From Cohnella phaseoli (lineage in GTDB: Bacteria; Bacillota; Bacilli; Paenibacillales; Paenibacillaceae), in contig NZ_QRDZ01000003.1 of assembly GCF_003386235.1 (NCBI RefSeq), positions 1-64,000 on the forward strand: a stretch of 64,000 nucleotides of DNA, read 5' to 3'. Made by a program: the position numbers and the translations under genes. Numbering within the stretch: position 1 is the stretch's first letter; each line of letters starts with the position of its first letter. Positions 28,689 through 38,712 of the stretch are shown one piece after another. The notes under the pieces were generated by a model. The model did not search any database, was not told where the DNA came from, and was given only the letters and a program-made list of their open reading frames with translations.

Positions 28689-28722
28689 GCTCCCGCGTCT
28701 CTATAGAAGAGGCGCGGGAGCG
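28689..28722 (-). terminator. Terminator between glnS and nagZ
   Basis: GCTCCCGCG and CGCGGGAGC flank a short loop; T-rich flanks occur on both sides, so it could act in either direction. It separates glnS from nagZ on the minus strand. Confidence 0.75.
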
Positions 28723-28730
28723 CAGTTATT

Positions 28731-30383
28731 TTAGATAGAGAATGAGCTTTTTAAAGAGACGATGCGGTTAAAGACGGGAAGCTCCGGCGTGGAGTCCTTC
28801 GGATCGACGTTAAAGTAGCCATGGCGGAAAAATTGGAACTTGTCGCCGCCGGCCGCCTCTTTCATTTCGGCCTCCACAAAGCCCTTCAACACTTGAAGGG
28901 AGTCCGGGTTAAGATGATCGAGGAACGATTGGCCCTCATCTTCGGATTCGTCGGAGATTAGCGGCTCGTACAGCCGGAATTCCGCCGGTACCGCTTGCGA
29001 TGCTTCGACCCAATGGAGCGTTCCTTTTACTTTGCGTCCGGCAAAGCCGGAGCCGCTTTTGGTCTCGGGATCGTACGTGCAGCGAAGCTCGACAACGTTG
29101 CCGTCCGCGTCGTGCACGACTTCCTCGCATTTAATGAAGTACGCGTGCTTTAGACGCACTTCGTTGCCCGGGAACAGGCGGAAATACTTTGGCGGCGGGT
29201 TGTCCATGTAATCGTCCCGCTCAATGTAAATTTCTCTTGAGAACGGAATTTTGCGATGGCCCATCTCCGGGTTCTCCGGGTTATTCTCGGCGTCGAGCCA
29301 TTCCGTCTCGCCTTCGGGATAATTCGTGATGACGACTTTGAGCGGGTCCAGCACGGCCATCGTCCGCAGCGCCTTGAGCTTCAGATCCTCGCGGATAAAA
29401 TGCTCCAGCATTCGCTCATCCACAACGCCGTAGCTCTTGGCTACGCCGATTTCGCGGCAGAAAGCGCGAATCGCTTCGGGCGTATACCCCTTGCGGCGAA
29501 GACCCGAAATGGTCGGCATACGGGGATCGTCCCAGCCGTCCACCTTTTTCTCGTCCACGAGCAGTTTAAGTTTCCTTTTGCTCATGACCGTATTGGTGAG
29601 ATTGAGCCGAGCAAACTCGTATTGATGCGGTGTCCATGGCATTTCGCATTCGCGGATGACCCAATCGTAGAACGGGCGCTGATCTTCGAACTCCAGCGTA
29701 CAGATCGAGTGGGTTACGCCCTCAATCGCATCCTCCAACGGGTGCGCAAAAGCGTACATCGGGTAGATGCACCAGGCGTCGCCCGTATTGTGGTGATGAG
29801 CATGCACAACGCGATATAAAATGGGATCGCGCAGGTTGACGTTCGGAGAAGCCATGTCGATCTTGGCGCGCAGCACCTTTTCCCCGTCGGCGAACTCGCC
29901 TTCCTTCATTCGGCGGAACAAATCGAGATTTTCTTCGACGGACCGATTCCGGTAGGGGCTCTCTTGACCGGGAGAAGTGAGCGTACCTCTGGTCTCGCGA
30001 ATTTGATCCGCAGTCTGGTCGTCCACATAGGCCAAGCCCTTGCGAATCAACAGTCCGGCGCGCTCGTACATTTCCCCGAAGTAGTTCGAAGCGAAATACA
30101 ACCCGTCCCATTTGAAGCCGAGCCATTCGACGTCCTTTTTGATCGATTCTACGTACTCCACGTCTTCCTTAACCGGGTTCGTGTCGTCGAAGCGCAGATT
30201 CGTTCTTCCTTTGAACTCGTCGGCGAGCTCGAAGTTCAGACAGATGGATTTGGCATGCCCGATGTGCAAATACCCGTTAGGCTCGGGAGGGAAGCGGGTG
30301 ACGATCTCTTTTACTTTTCCCGAAGCAAGATCTTCGGATACGATGTTTCTAATAAAGTTCGATGACGACGTCTTAGTTTCCAA
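28731..30383 (-). CDS. glnS: Glutaminyl-tRNA synthetase
   Basis: 550-aa class I synthetase. HIGH motif in [22 protein letters not shown] variant in [13 protein letters not shown], and the GlnRS-specific [15 protein letters not shown] anticodon-binding beta barrels in the C-terminal 200 residues. The TTG at 30383 has GAGGAAGG 9 bp upstream; the frame continues upstream without a ribosome site. Many Firmicutes lack glnS and use GatCAB instead, so its presence fits Paenibacillaceae-type genomes. Confidence 0.93.
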   Translation of the reverse strand: METKTSSSNFIRNIVSEDLASGKVKEIVTRFPPEPNGYLHIGHAKSICLNFELADEFKGRTNLRFDDTNPVKEDVEYVESIKKDVEWLGFKWDGLYFASNYFGEMYERAGLLIRKGLAYVDDQTADQIRETRGTLTSPGQESPYRNRSVEENLDLFRRMKEGEFADGEKVLRAKIDMASPNVNLRDPILYRVVHAHHHNTGDAWCIYPMYAFAHPLEDAIEGVTHSICTLEFEDQRPFYDWVIRECEMPWTPHQYEFARLNLTNTVMSKRKLKLLVDEKKVDGWDDPRMPTISGLRRKGYTPEAIRAFCREIGVAKSYGVVDERMLEHFIREDLKLKALRTMAVLDPLKVVITNYPEGETEWLDAENNPENPEMGHRKIPFSREIYIERDDYMDNPPPKYFRLFPGNEVRLKHAYFIKCEEVVHDADGNVVELRCTYDPETKSGSGFAGRKVKGTLHWVEASQAVPAEFRLYEPLISDESEDEGQSFLDHLNPDSLQVLKGFVEAEMKEAAGGDKFQFFRHGYFNVDPKDSTPELPVFNRIVSLKSSFSI

Positions 30384-30618
30384 GGTGACCAACCTTCCTC
30401 GCAATAAATCGTTATATCCTCTAATAATACACAAAAATGCGGCGTCTTATAAAGGGTTAAGCGAAAAAACGGAAAAATGTCGGGTCTCGTCGTTTGATCG
30501 AACGGGGATGAACGATTTTTTTCTCCTAAAAAAATGATAAAGATTTAATTTTTTCAGTAACTTTTCAGATAGACATCTCGTTATAATCAATGAAGAGATT
30601 GGCAAGGGAGGAAGTTGA

Positions 30619-31425
30619 ATGCTGTCATGGCTAGGCCGAAGGTCCGCGGCTGAGAAGTCAGGCGAACAGGGAGAGGATTTGGCGAAGTCGCTCGAGAAGG
30701 CGAAGAAGCCGGAAGCCGCGATAGCGGTACAAGAGCGCCCGAGTGCGGACGGACCGTTGTTGTCCGTACGCAACGTAGAGAGATCCTTCGACGTCGGCAG
30801 CCAGAAAATCAGGGTACTTAAAGGAATCAACCTGAACCTTTACCCATCCCAACTCGTCATGCTAAGAGGACGCTCGGGTTCGGGCAAAACAACGCTGATG
30901 AATTTGATGGGCGGGCTGGATACGCCGACGAAGGGGGAAATCTTTTTCAAAGACCGTCCGTTCCATAAGTGGGATGACGACAAGCGCACTGTCGTGCGTC
31001 GCAAGGATATCGGCTTTATTTTTCAGGCATTCGCCTTGATGCCCTTATTGTCCGCTTACGAGAACGTCGAATTGTCGCTGCGCATGGCGAACATTCCGCG
31101 TTCGCAATGGAAGGAAAGAATTACGTCCTGTCTGGATCTGGTCGGTCTCTCCAAGAGGATGCACCATCGTCCTTTCGAGCTATCTGGGGGAGAGCAGCAG
31201 CGTGTGGCCATCGCCAAAGCGATCGCGCACAAGCCGAGTCTGATTCTGGCGGACGAACCGACGGCGGAGCTGGATAGCCAGATGACCGCACAAATTATGC
31301 AGGTATTCAAAGAAGTCGTTGCGGCCGAAAATATTTCGCTCTGCATGACGACGCACGACCCTACGATTATGGAGGTAGCAGATCATGTCTATGAAATGGT
31401 GGACGGCGTATTCGTCGCCAATTGA
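30619..31425 (+). CDS. MacB/LolD-like ABC transporter ATP-binding protein
   Basis: 268 aa. A charged extension of about 45 residues precedes the ATPase core: Walker A GRSGSGKTTLMN, Q-loop FIFQAFALMP, signature LSGGEQQRVAIAKAI, Walker B LILADEPTAELDS. First gene of a five-gene operon; overlaps the adaptor gene by 41 bp. A TATAAT at 30582-30587 could be its -10 box. GGGAGGAAG precedes the ATG. Confidence 0.88.
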   Translation: MLSWLGRRSAAEKSGEQGEDLAKSLEKAKKPEAAIAVQERPSADGPLLSVRNVERSFDVGSQKIRVLKGINLNLYPSQLVMLRGRSGSGKTTLMNLMGGLDTPTKGEIFFKDRPFHKWDDDKRTVVRRKDIGFIFQAFALMPLLSAYENVELSLRMANIPRSQWKERITSCLDLVGLSKRMHHRPFELSGGEQQRVAIAKAIAHKPSLILADEPTAELDSQMTAQIMQVFKEVVAAENISLCMTTHDPTIMEVADHVYEMVDGVFVAN

Positions 31426-32494
31426 CCGTAAGGCGCCTGTGCGCCGCAGCCGCAAAAGCGCCGGCGTGATGGCCGCGCTGGCGTTGTCGCTGGCGATTTC
31501 GGGGTGCAGCTTGCTGCCGAGTGAACCGGAGGAAGAGGATCTGTCCGCGATCCAACTGCCGAAAATATCTGAGAAGCCTCAGTATGCGGTAGAGACGAAA
31601 ACGCTGGAAACGAAAGTATCGGGCTCCGGCAAAATTTTGTCCTCTCAGGAGAAGCAGGTTTATTTTTCGTTGGAGGGAAAACGCATTAAGAAGCTGTACA
31701 TAGAAGCCGGTCAGGCGGTTAAAGAAGGGCAGACGATCGCGGAGCTCGATGTCGACGAGATGAAGAAAACTCTTCGCCAACGGTCGCTTTCCTTTAAGAA
31801 ACAAGAGCTTGAAATGAAAAATACGCTGCGCAAAAAAGACGAGATGGATCCGATCGAATTCGAGATGGCTACCTTGCAGTTCGAGGAAGCTCGACAGGAA
31901 ATCGTCGACATGCAGGAGGATATCGGCAAGGCGGTGCTGACGGCCCCATTCTCGGGTACGATCGTCTCGGTACCAGTGCAGGAAGGCGATTCGGTCAAAG
32001 CGTACGGTACGGTCGCGGTTATCGCGAACCCGAACAGCTTGGTCGTCGCGGCGGAGCTGTCCAAGGACGATCTAAACAAGGTCGCCGTAGGCATGGAAGT
32101 GCGCGTCGACATCAACCAGGTTGGGCAACTGAAAGGCAAGATAAAGCAAATGCCTATTCCTTCGACGGACAATCAGAACGGCGGCAATAACGGTGGCAAC
32201 AACGGCGAAAAAACGGACAGCATCAGCAAATATTTGCTGGTCGACGTCGGGAAGCTGCCTAAAGAGGTCACGCGCGGTACTCCGCTGTCTATCTCCGTCG
32301 TTATCAATCGTAAGGAAAACGCGGTCGTCATCCCTCTTTCCGCCCTGCGGACGATTGGAGCGCGCACTTACGTTCAAGTAGCGGAAGCGGACGGAAGCAA
32401 GCGCGAGGTTGACGTAGAGCTCGGACAGCAAACCTCGACCGATGTGGAAATCTTGAATGGTTTGACACCAGGACAGAAAGTCGTAGGTCGTTAA
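31385..32494 (+). CDS. HlyD/MacA-like membrane-fusion adaptor, lipoprotein
   Basis: 369 aa. A basic N-terminus, hydrophobic stretch and lipobox LAISGC (Cys about residue 41) anchor it outside the membrane. A biotinyl-lipoyl-like domain (KKLYIEAGQAVKEGQTIAEL), a helical hairpin (residues 120-175) and a beta-barrel (VLTAPFSGTIVSVPVQEGD) follow. An Asn/Gly-rich insert (NGGNNGGNNG) lies near residue 270. It couples the MacB-like ATPase and permease. GGAGG 9 bp before the ATG. Confidence 0.85.
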   Translation: MSMKWWTAYSSPIDRKAPVRRSRKSAGVMAALALSLAISGCSLLPSEPEEEDLSAIQLPKISEKPQYAVETKTLETKVSGSGKILSSQEKQVYFSLEGKRIKKLYIEAGQAVKEGQTIAELDVDEMKKTLRQRSLSFKKQELEMKNTLRKKDEMDPIEFEMATLQFEEARQEIVDMQEDIGKAVLTAPFSGTIVSVPVQEGDSVKAYGTVAVIANPNSLVVAAELSKDDLNKVAVGMEVRVDINQVGQLKGKIKQMPIPSTDNQNGGNNGGNNGEKTDSISKYLLVDVGKLPKEVTRGTPLSISVVINRKENAVVIPLSALRTIGARTYVQVAEADGSKREVDVELGQQTSTDVEILNGLTPGQKVVGR

Positions 32495-32497
32495 TCT

Positions 32498-35344
32498 ATG
32501 ACCGCGCTGATTCGATTTCTCTTCCGCAAAATGTGGAACACGCGCTGGATGACGCTCAGCACGCTTGCCGGTTTGTTCGTTGCGGTCGCTTTTACAACGA
32601 GCATTCCGATGTATGCGGACGGCGCGCTCAAACGCGTCGTCTCGCAATCTTTGCAGGACAACAGCGAGGGCTTGCCCGCAGGATCGATGTTGATCCGCTA
32701 CCAATCGACGGACGGCAAAACCGATCTGGAAAGCTTCCGTAACGTCGATCAGTATATTCGTGAGGAGATCAAGAGCGACATCGGGTTTCCGGTGGAGGTA
32801 TCCCAGCGGAGCTTAACGCTGCGCAGCTCGGAAGTTTCTCCCGAAGATCCGACGAAGGTGGATGCCAGCCGTACGAGAAAGCTGTCGATCGCTTCCTTCG
32901 AAGGGCTGAAGGAACAGGTCGAGATGGCTGGAGGGAAGTGGTTCGCGGATACTTCGGATTCGGACGGCACGATTCAAGCCGTCATGATGGAAGAGGCATT
33001 GTTCCGCAGCGATCTCCATGTCGGCGATGTGCTGCTGTACTCGATTGCCGGGGAGACGCTGCGGGTTAAGATCGTCGGAGCGTTCAAGCCGGCGGACGAT
33101 AACAACCCTTACTGGTATCAAGGTCTGGAAGGACTCATGAATTATTTGTACGTAGCCGATCCGGTTTTGCTGGAGGATCTGTCGGCCAAACGAGGCATCC
33201 CGATTCAGATCGCCAGCTGGTACTCGGCTTTTGATCTGAGAGAGATTCAGACGAGTCAGCTTTCTCCGCTCTCCAACAAGCTGAGCCGCATCGACATCGA
33301 AGTATACAAGAAGCTAAAGGACACTCGTCTGGAGTTGAGCTTCGCGGAAATGTTGAACGATTTCCGCCGCGACAGCATCCAACTGCAGACCATGCTGTTT
33401 ACGCTCGCAGCTCCGATGATCGCAATGGTATTCTACTTTATTACGATGAACACGCAGCAGGCGCTTGAGAAGCAACGATCTGACATCGCCGTACTGCGAA
33501 GCCGGGGAGCTAGCACTAGGCAGATTTTTATGCTGTTCCTCCTGGAAGGCGCTTTGCTGGGCTTGGTTGCACTGGTTGTCGGTCCGTTATTCGGCTGGTT
33601 CATGGCCAAAAGTATCGGATCGGCCAGCGGGTTTTTGCATTTCGTAGACCGCAAGGCGATACCGGTCGGATTTTCGATCGACGGCGTGCTGGCCGGCGTC
33701 GCAGCCGTGATCGTGGCGATCGCGGCGACTGTTATCCCGGCGCTCGTCTTCACGAGAACATCAATCGTCGATTACAAGAGGCAGATGGCTAGAGGAGATC
33801 GTAAGCCGTTCTGGCAGAAATGGTTCATCGACGTGCTGCTGCTGGGAGTGGCGGGTTACGGCTGGTACCTGTTCAACGAGCGCCAGATGGTCACCTTTAA
33901 GACGGGGATGACGACGGATCAACTCAACGTGCAGCCGTTTCTGTTCTTTGTACCGGCGCTGAGCATTTTCGCTGCTGGTCTGGTATTTCTCAGGCTGTTC
34001 CCGCTGCTGCTCAAGTTGTTTAACTTGTTGTGGCAGAGAATTTTGCCGGTGCCGTTTTATTTAACGCTCACGCAGCTTTCGCGCTCGTCTAAATCGTACT
34101 ACCCGCTCATGATTTTGCTTGTTCTGACGCTGGGGCTCGGGGTATACAATTCCTCGGCTGCACGGACGATCGGGCTGAACTCGGAAGAGCGGATCATGTA
34201 CAAATACGGAACGGACGTCATTGTCCAGACCGTATGGGAAGGTACGCCCGAGTTTAAGCAGCCAACCAAACAAGGCGGCGGAAACGGCGGGGGTGGCGGA
34301 AGCGGCGGCGGAGGCGGCCAAGGCGAACGTCCTACGCCAACGAAGTTTAATTATAACGAGCCGCCATTCGAAGTATTCCGTACGCTCCCGGGCGTCGAGC
34401 ACGCGGCGCGCGTGCTGCAAACCAAAAGCAGCATGACGGTCTCGGGCAAGACGGCGGGTCAAGCGACGATTATGGGCATCGACAACGTCGATTTCGCCCG
34501 TGTCGGTTGGCTGCGCAAAGACATGTACCAGATCAACCCGTACAAATATCTCGAATGGATGGGGCAAGTGCCGGAGGGAGCGTTTATCTCCTCCAACGTA
34601 GCCAAGAAGTTCGGTTTGAAACGGGGAGATATGGTTCAGACGGTTATTCAGGAGCAGACGGTCGAGTTCATTATTTTGGATATCTTGCCTTACTGGCCTA
34701 GCCTGTATCCGGATCAAGCGCCGTTCTTAATCGCGAATCTGGGCTACATCTACGATCAGGTACCACTCATTCCTTACGACGTATGGCTGAAAATGGAGCC
34801 CGACGCCAAAGTGCAGGATATTATTCCGGTGCTGCAGAAGGAAGGCATTGAGCTTGCTTCCATCAACAGCATGAGATCCGAATTGACGACGCAGAGCAAG
34901 CACCCGGCCCGAGGCGGCGTGTTCGGAATTCTCAGCTTGGGCTTCCTGGTGACCATTATCGTTTCTCTGTCGGGTTACATTTTGTTCTGGTTCTTTAATC
35001 TGTCGCGCAGAGTCGTGCAGATTGGTATTCTTCGCGCGATGGGGCTTTCCCGCAAGCAGTTGACGGGGATGCTGCTGCTCGAGCAGATTTTTACGGCCGG
35101 TCTGTCGATCGGACTCGGCATCGGCATTGGCAAGCTCGCGAGTCTGCTATTCCTGCCGTTCCTGCAGACGACCGACAATTCGACGAACCAGGTTCCGCCG
35201 TTCCGCGTCGTGTTCGAAGCTGCCGATACGAACAGGCTGTACATCGTTGTCGGAGTCATGATGACGATCGGCGTGGCGCTTCTCATCACGCATATTAGAC
35301 GCTTGAAGGTTCACCAAGCCGTCAAGCTGGGAGAGGAGCGGTAA
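32498..35344 (+). CDS. FtsX/MacB-type ABC transporter permease, large
   Basis: 948 aa, about twice the usual size: two FtsX-like units. The first has a membrane helix at 20-40, a large outside domain and helices near 305-420; the second has helices near 445-555, an outside domain (about 560-805) with a Gly-rich linker of about 17 residues near 590-607, and three final helices (808-940). Members act as mechanotransmission permeases for lipoproteins, peptides or drugs. Starts 4 bp after the adaptor gene. Confidence 0.86.
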   Translation: MTALIRFLFRKMWNTRWMTLSTLAGLFVAVAFTTSIPMYADGALKRVVSQSLQDNSEGLPAGSMLIRYQSTDGKTDLESFRNVDQYIREEIKSDIGFPVEVSQRSLTLRSSEVSPEDPTKVDASRTRKLSIASFEGLKEQVEMAGGKWFADTSDSDGTIQAVMMEEALFRSDLHVGDVLLYSIAGETLRVKIVGAFKPADDNNPYWYQGLEGLMNYLYVADPVLLEDLSAKRGIPIQIASWYSAFDLREIQTSQLSPLSNKLSRIDIEVYKKLKDTRLELSFAEMLNDFRRDSIQLQTMLFTLAAPMIAMVFYFITMNTQQALEKQRSDIAVLRSRGASTRQIFMLFLLEGALLGLVALVVGPLFGWFMAKSIGSASGFLHFVDRKAIPVGFSIDGVLAGVAAVIVAIAATVIPALVFTRTSIVDYKRQMARGDRKPFWQKWFIDVLLLGVAGYGWYLFNERQMVTFKTGMTTDQLNVQPFLFFVPALSIFAAGLVFLRLFPLLLKLFNLLWQRILPVPFYLTLTQLSRSSKSYYPLMILLVLTLGLGVYNSSAARTIGLNSEERIMYKYGTDVIVQTVWEGTPEFKQPTKQGGGNGGGGGSGGGGGQGERPTPTKFNYNEPPFEVFRTLPGVEHAARVLQTKSSMTVSGKTAGQATIMGIDNVDFARVGWLRKDMYQINPYKYLEWMGQVPEGAFISSNVAKKFGLKRGDMVQTVIQEQTVEFIILDILPYWPSLYPDQAPFLIANLGYIYDQVPLIPYDVWLKMEPDAKVQDIIPVLQKEGIELASINSMRSELTTQSKHPARGGVFGILSLGFLVTIIVSLSGYILFWFFNLSRRVVQIGILRAMGLSRKQLTGMLLLEQIFTAGLSIGLGIGIGKLASLLFLPFLQTTDNSTNQVPPFRVVFEAADTNRLYIVVGVMMTIGVALLITHIRRLKVHQAVKLGEER

Positions 35345-35350
35345 AAAAGC

Positions 35351-36241
35351 ATGATTACATGCGAAGGCCTCGTTAAAATTTATAAAGCCGACGACTTGGA
35401 GGTCGTTGCTCTACAGGGCTTAAACCTATCGGTTAAAGCCGGAGAGATGATGGCGATTATCGGCAACAGCGGAAGCGGGAAATCGACTCTGCTGAACATT
35501 CTGGGCGGGCTTGACCGCCCTTCGGCGGGGCAAGTGGAGGTCGGGCCGTGGAACCTGCTGAAGGTCAATGATGAAGATCTTGTCAAGTATAAGCGGGATA
35601 CGGTTGGCTTCATCTGGCAGAACAATGCCCGCAATCTACTGCCGTTCTTGAGCGCCATCGAGAACGTAGAGATGCCGATGATGTTTTCCGGCAAGCTGGA
35701 TCGGGCCTACGCCAAACAGCTGCTCGAATGGGTCGGCTTGAAGGACCGGATGCATAACAAGCTTCAGCAGCTGTCCGGGGGAGAGCAACAAAGGGTGGCG
35801 ATTGCCATCTCGTTGGCGAATCGGCCGCAGCTTCTACTGGCCGACGAACCGACGGGCTCGGTAGATTCTCGGACATCGGACATCATCATGGATATTTTTC
35901 GTAAATTTAATCGGGAGCTTGGCCTGACGATCGTAATCGTTACTCACGACTTGTCGCTGGCAAGCAAGGTGGACCGGGTGGTCGCGATTCGCGATGGACT
36001 GACGAGTACAGAGTTTATCAAGAGGAATCCGAACCTCGACCATTCCGCACCGTTATCGGGCGGTAAGACGCCGGAAGAAGCGCACGAAGCGTTCGTTGTC
36101 GTGGACCGGGTCGGCCGCCTGCAAGTCCCAAAAGAATACTTGTCCGCTCTCTCGATCGGAGACAAAGCAACGATGGAGTTCGACGGAGACAAGATTGTCA
36201 TTACTAAACCGAAATCCTTGGAGGAGGAAGAATCAAAATGA
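35351..36241 (+). CDS. Second MacB/LolD-like ABC ATP-binding protein
   Basis: 296 aa. Walker A GNSGSGKSTLLN, Q-loop FIWQNNARN, signature LSGGEQQRVAIAISLA, Walker B LLLADEPTGSVDS. A C-terminal extension of about 65 residues contains a short AbrB-like or strand-rich segment (VPKEYLSALSIGDKATMEFD, DKIVITKP). Having two different ATPases for one double-length permease suggests a heterodimeric motor. Confidence 0.86.
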   Translation: MITCEGLVKIYKADDLEVVALQGLNLSVKAGEMMAIIGNSGSGKSTLLNILGGLDRPSAGQVEVGPWNLLKVNDEDLVKYKRDTVGFIWQNNARNLLPFLSAIENVEMPMMFSGKLDRAYAKQLLEWVGLKDRMHNKLQQLSGGEQQRVAIAISLANRPQLLLADEPTGSVDSRTSDIIMDIFRKFNRELGLTIVIVTHDLSLASKVDRVVAIRDGLTSTEFIKRNPNLDHSAPLSGGKTPEEAHEAFVVVDRVGRLQVPKEYLSALSIGDKATMEFDGDKIVITKPKSLEEEESK

Positions 36242-37815
36242 ACAAACAGGCAGGAAAAACCCGCAAATGGGTGCTTACCGGAATGACCTTATCCTTACTT
36301 ATCCCTACTTTGGCTGCGTGTAACTCGGGCGGAAGCGCGAACGACCCGGACAATCGCCGCACTCTGCGCATCGGCACGATGTATGGCAGCAAATCGGATG
36401 AAAGCTGGTTCCGCCAGCAATTCACCGATATGTTCGAATTTACCCACTCCAACATCGATATCGAGGTTGTTCCCGCGATCGATTATTCGGAGATGCAATT
36501 CGAGGACCAATCGAAGCAACAGGAGCCAGTCGATCAAATGGCGAAGCTCAAGGCCATTATGACAGGCAGCAATCCGGTTGACGTCATGATCATTAACGAT
36601 ATAAGCATGCTGGGGCAACTGGTGAATGAAAACCTATTGAAACAGCTCGATCCGATGCTGAAAGAAGATAAAATGGACCTTACCGAATTCGTGCCGACCG
36701 TCATTGACGGGATCAAAGAACAAGGCGACGGTTTCTTGTACGCCCTGACGCCTACATTCCAATCTTCGGCTCTGTATTACAATAAAAAGCTGTTTACGGC
36801 TCGGGGAGTCGAATTCCCGCAAGACGGCATGAGCTGGGACGATGTGTTTAATCTGGCTAAGCGTATGAAGTCGGGAGAAGGCAAGGATTCCGTTTTCGGA
36901 TTCACGTTTAACCAATGGGGTGCGGGCGACAACTTCTGGGATTTCCAAAACTTCGCTGCTCCTCTCCAACTGAGAATGTACGACGATAAGGGCGAAACGA
37001 TGACGGTCAATACGCCGCAATGGCAGACTCTCTGGGAGACAGTAGCCCAACTGAAGAAAGACCGCGTAACGCCTAGTCAGGACGACATGAATTATGAGCA
37101 GCCCCAAGGAGAAGATTACAGATACAATCCGTTCCAAGGGCAACTGTTCCTTACCGGTAAATCCGCTATGACGATCGGCGATTACGGTCTGATCAACCAA
37201 ATCCAGCAAATGAACGATAACAGCGAGAAATTGAAAATGGAGAAGCTGGATTGGGATGTCGTGACCATACCGTTCCACATTGGCATGGAAGGCTTTGGAG
37301 GCAATATTAGTTTGAGTCAGCTTGCGGGCGTCAACGCTAATGCAGCGAATACTGACGACGCATGGGAATTTATCAAGTTTATGAACGGCAAAGAGTGGGC
37401 GAAGCTGAAGTCCCGCAGCACCTACGAGCTGTCCGCACGCAAAGAGTTTGTGAAGGTACGCGACGGAATGAGCTATAATATTGATGCATTTACGAAAATG
37501 AAGCCTTCCCCATCGCAATACTTCCACTCCTCGATCAAGGATCAGGAGCTTCTGAGAGAAAAACCGAACCTCAACTTGATTAATGAGATGGGCTCGATGC
37601 TATTCATGCAAGTGATGCAGGGTAACAAATCCGCGAAGGACGCTCTGGCCTTGTGGCAAGAGAAGGGCAATGACTTGCTGCAGAAGATCAAGAACAACCC
37701 GAAAGGGAATATCGATGACGCGTTCAACGGTATTCAGGACAATAACGGCGGAGGCATCTCCCCAGAAAAAAGAGCGCTTATGGAAGCAGCAGGAGAAGCG
37801 GTTATCGTCAACTAA
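36238..37815 (+). CDS. Extracellular solute-binding protein, family 1, lipoprotein
   Basis: 525 aa. Signal peptide with lipobox TLAACNSGGS (Cys about residue 24). The rest is a sugar-type (family 1) binding protein: LRIGTMYGS, IDIEVVPAIDY, DVMIINDISMLGQLV, YALTPTFQSSALYYNKKLF, WEFIKFMNGKEWAKL. It overlaps the ATPase gene by 4 bp (ATGA), so it belongs to the exporter-type operon, which is unusual because such proteins normally serve importers. Confidence 0.85.
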   Translation: MNKQAGKTRKWVLTGMTLSLLIPTLAACNSGGSANDPDNRRTLRIGTMYGSKSDESWFRQQFTDMFEFTHSNIDIEVVPAIDYSEMQFEDQSKQQEPVDQMAKLKAIMTGSNPVDVMIINDISMLGQLVNENLLKQLDPMLKEDKMDLTEFVPTVIDGIKEQGDGFLYALTPTFQSSALYYNKKLFTARGVEFPQDGMSWDDVFNLAKRMKSGEGKDSVFGFTFNQWGAGDNFWDFQNFAAPLQLRMYDDKGETMTVNTPQWQTLWETVAQLKKDRVTPSQDDMNYEQPQGEDYRYNPFQGQLFLTGKSAMTIGDYGLINQIQQMNDNSEKLKMEKLDWDVVTIPFHIGMEGFGGNISLSQLAGVNANAANTDDAWEFIKFMNGKEWAKLKSRSTYELSARKEFVKVRDGMSYNIDAFTKMKPSPSQYFHSSIKDQELLREKPNLNLINEMGSMLFMQVMQGNKSAKDALALWQEKGNDLLQKIKNNPKGNIDDAFNGIQDNNGGGISPEKRALMEAAGEAVIVN

Positions 37816-37824
37816 TATGGAATA

Positions 37825-37862
37825 GTGCAGGCGCTCCGTCCGTTAGGATGGGGCGTTTGCTT
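37825..37862 (+). terminator. Terminator after the ABC operon
   Basis: GCAGGCGCTCCGTCC (37828-37842) pairs imperfectly with GGATGGGGCGTTTGC (37847-37861), followed by TTTAAATTTTT. Confidence 0.65.
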
Positions 37863-37948
37863 TAAATTTTTGAGGGGAATGGATTCAAATCGACCAAAGC
37901 CGCACATGCTAGGAGCATCCACATTCCGACAGAAGCGGAGGAAGATGC

Positions 37949-38113
37949 ATGAGATGGGTATACTGGTCCAAGCTGTACGACAGCAAATTCCAAGCCGGGT
38001 GTCTCGTTCAACGGATGGAGCATGACAGCTGGGTTTTCGGATTGGATGCACCGCGGGAGATTGAAGTGTTCCGTTCGAAAAAGGGAAAATATGGCGTTCG
38101 TTATATGCCATAA
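37949..38113 (+). CDS. Small hypothetical protein, 54 aa
   Basis: Starts MRWVYWSKLYDSKFQAG and ends KYGVRYMP; rich in aromatic and charged residues, no membrane segment. GGAGG (37937-37941) lies 7 bp before the ATG, which is good support for translation. I do not recognise a family. It lies between the ABC operon and the yycC-like gene. Confidence 0.5.
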   Translation: MRWVYWSKLYDSKFQAGCLVQRMEHDSWVFGLDAPREIEVFRSKKGKYGVRYMP

Positions 38114-38214
38114 TCTGGCTCCTGATGTGCAGTTTGAGCTGCCGTATAGTGGAAAAGAGCATGCTTTTGTGCTAAGCTGAAATCCGAAGGATGGGGAGAA
38201 GGGGGATATCAGCG

Positions 38215-38397
38215 ATGCGCAGAATGCCGTTATCGGCGGAGACAGCGGTTAAATTGGCCGAGTACATGAAGGTGCCTTTGGAGCATTTAATGCATATGCC
38301 GCAGCATATTTTGCTGCAGAAATTGGGAGAAATGGCGAAGGCTCAAGCGGGAGAATCGAAGCAGCATCTGGAAACAGAAGAAAATAAAAGTGAATAA
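38215..38397 (+). CDS. YycC-like small protein, 60 aa
   Basis: The segment LSAETAVKLAEYMKVPLEHL followed by MHMPQHILLQKLGEMAK matches the short YycC family of Bacilli (about 50 aa, role unknown). The ATG at 38215 is preceded by GAAGGGGGA; an in-frame upstream start at 38191 is possible but has no ribosome site. Ends 83 bp before the tRNA cluster. Confidence 0.65.
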   Translation: MRRMPLSAETAVKLAEYMKVPLEHLMHMPQHILLQKLGEMAKAQAGESKQHLETEENKSE

Positions 38398-38412
38398 AAA
38401 CATGTAAAAGCA

Positions 38413-38442
38413 TTGACGGCAGGCCGATCTTTATAGTATATT
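38413..38442 (+). promoter_or_regulatory. Probable promoter of the tRNA cluster
   Basis: TTGACG (38413-38418) and TATATT (38437-38442) with an 18-bp spacer, 38 bp upstream of tRNA-fMet. A second TATAAT at 38465-38470 lacks a clear -35. Confidence 0.5.
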
Positions 38443-38480
38443 ATTTCTTGTCGCCAATAAATTGTATAATGCTTTAACGA

Positions 38481-38557
38481 CGCGGGGTGGAGCAGCTCGG
38501 TAGCTCGTCGGGCTCATAACCCGAAGGCCGCAGGTTCAAATCCTGCCCCCGCAACCA
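38481..38557 (+). tRNA. tRNA-fMet (CAT), initiator
   Basis: 77 nt with encoded CCA. Anticodon loop CTCATAA in stem GGG/CCC, the three G-C pairs typical of initiators, and the unpaired C1-A72 (CGCGGGG...CCCCGCA). T-arm GGTTCAAATCC. Confidence 0.95.
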
Positions 38558-38581
38558 ACACCTTTCTCTGGACCTTTACGG

Positions 38582-38658
38582 GGGCCTTTAGCTCAGTTGG
38601 TTAGAGCGGTCGGCTCATAACCGATTGGTCGGGGGTTCGAGTCCCTCAAGGCCCACCA
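38582..38658 (+). tRNA. tRNA with CAT anticodon, probably Ile2 (lysidine-modified)
   Basis: 77 nt with encoded CCA. Acceptor GGGCCTT/AAGGCCC, loop CTCATAA. The body (CTTTAGCTCAGTTGGTTAGAG) resembles the minor Firmicute tRNA-Ile2 more than elongator tRNA-Met, as I recall those sequences; in that case C34 is converted to lysidine by TilS. Elongator Met remains possible. Confidence 0.85.
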
Positions 38659-38712
38659 CGAAATTTCGTGGGGCAGCGCTCCTTGGCAAATGTCCTTGGT
38701 CGCCAGAGACTC

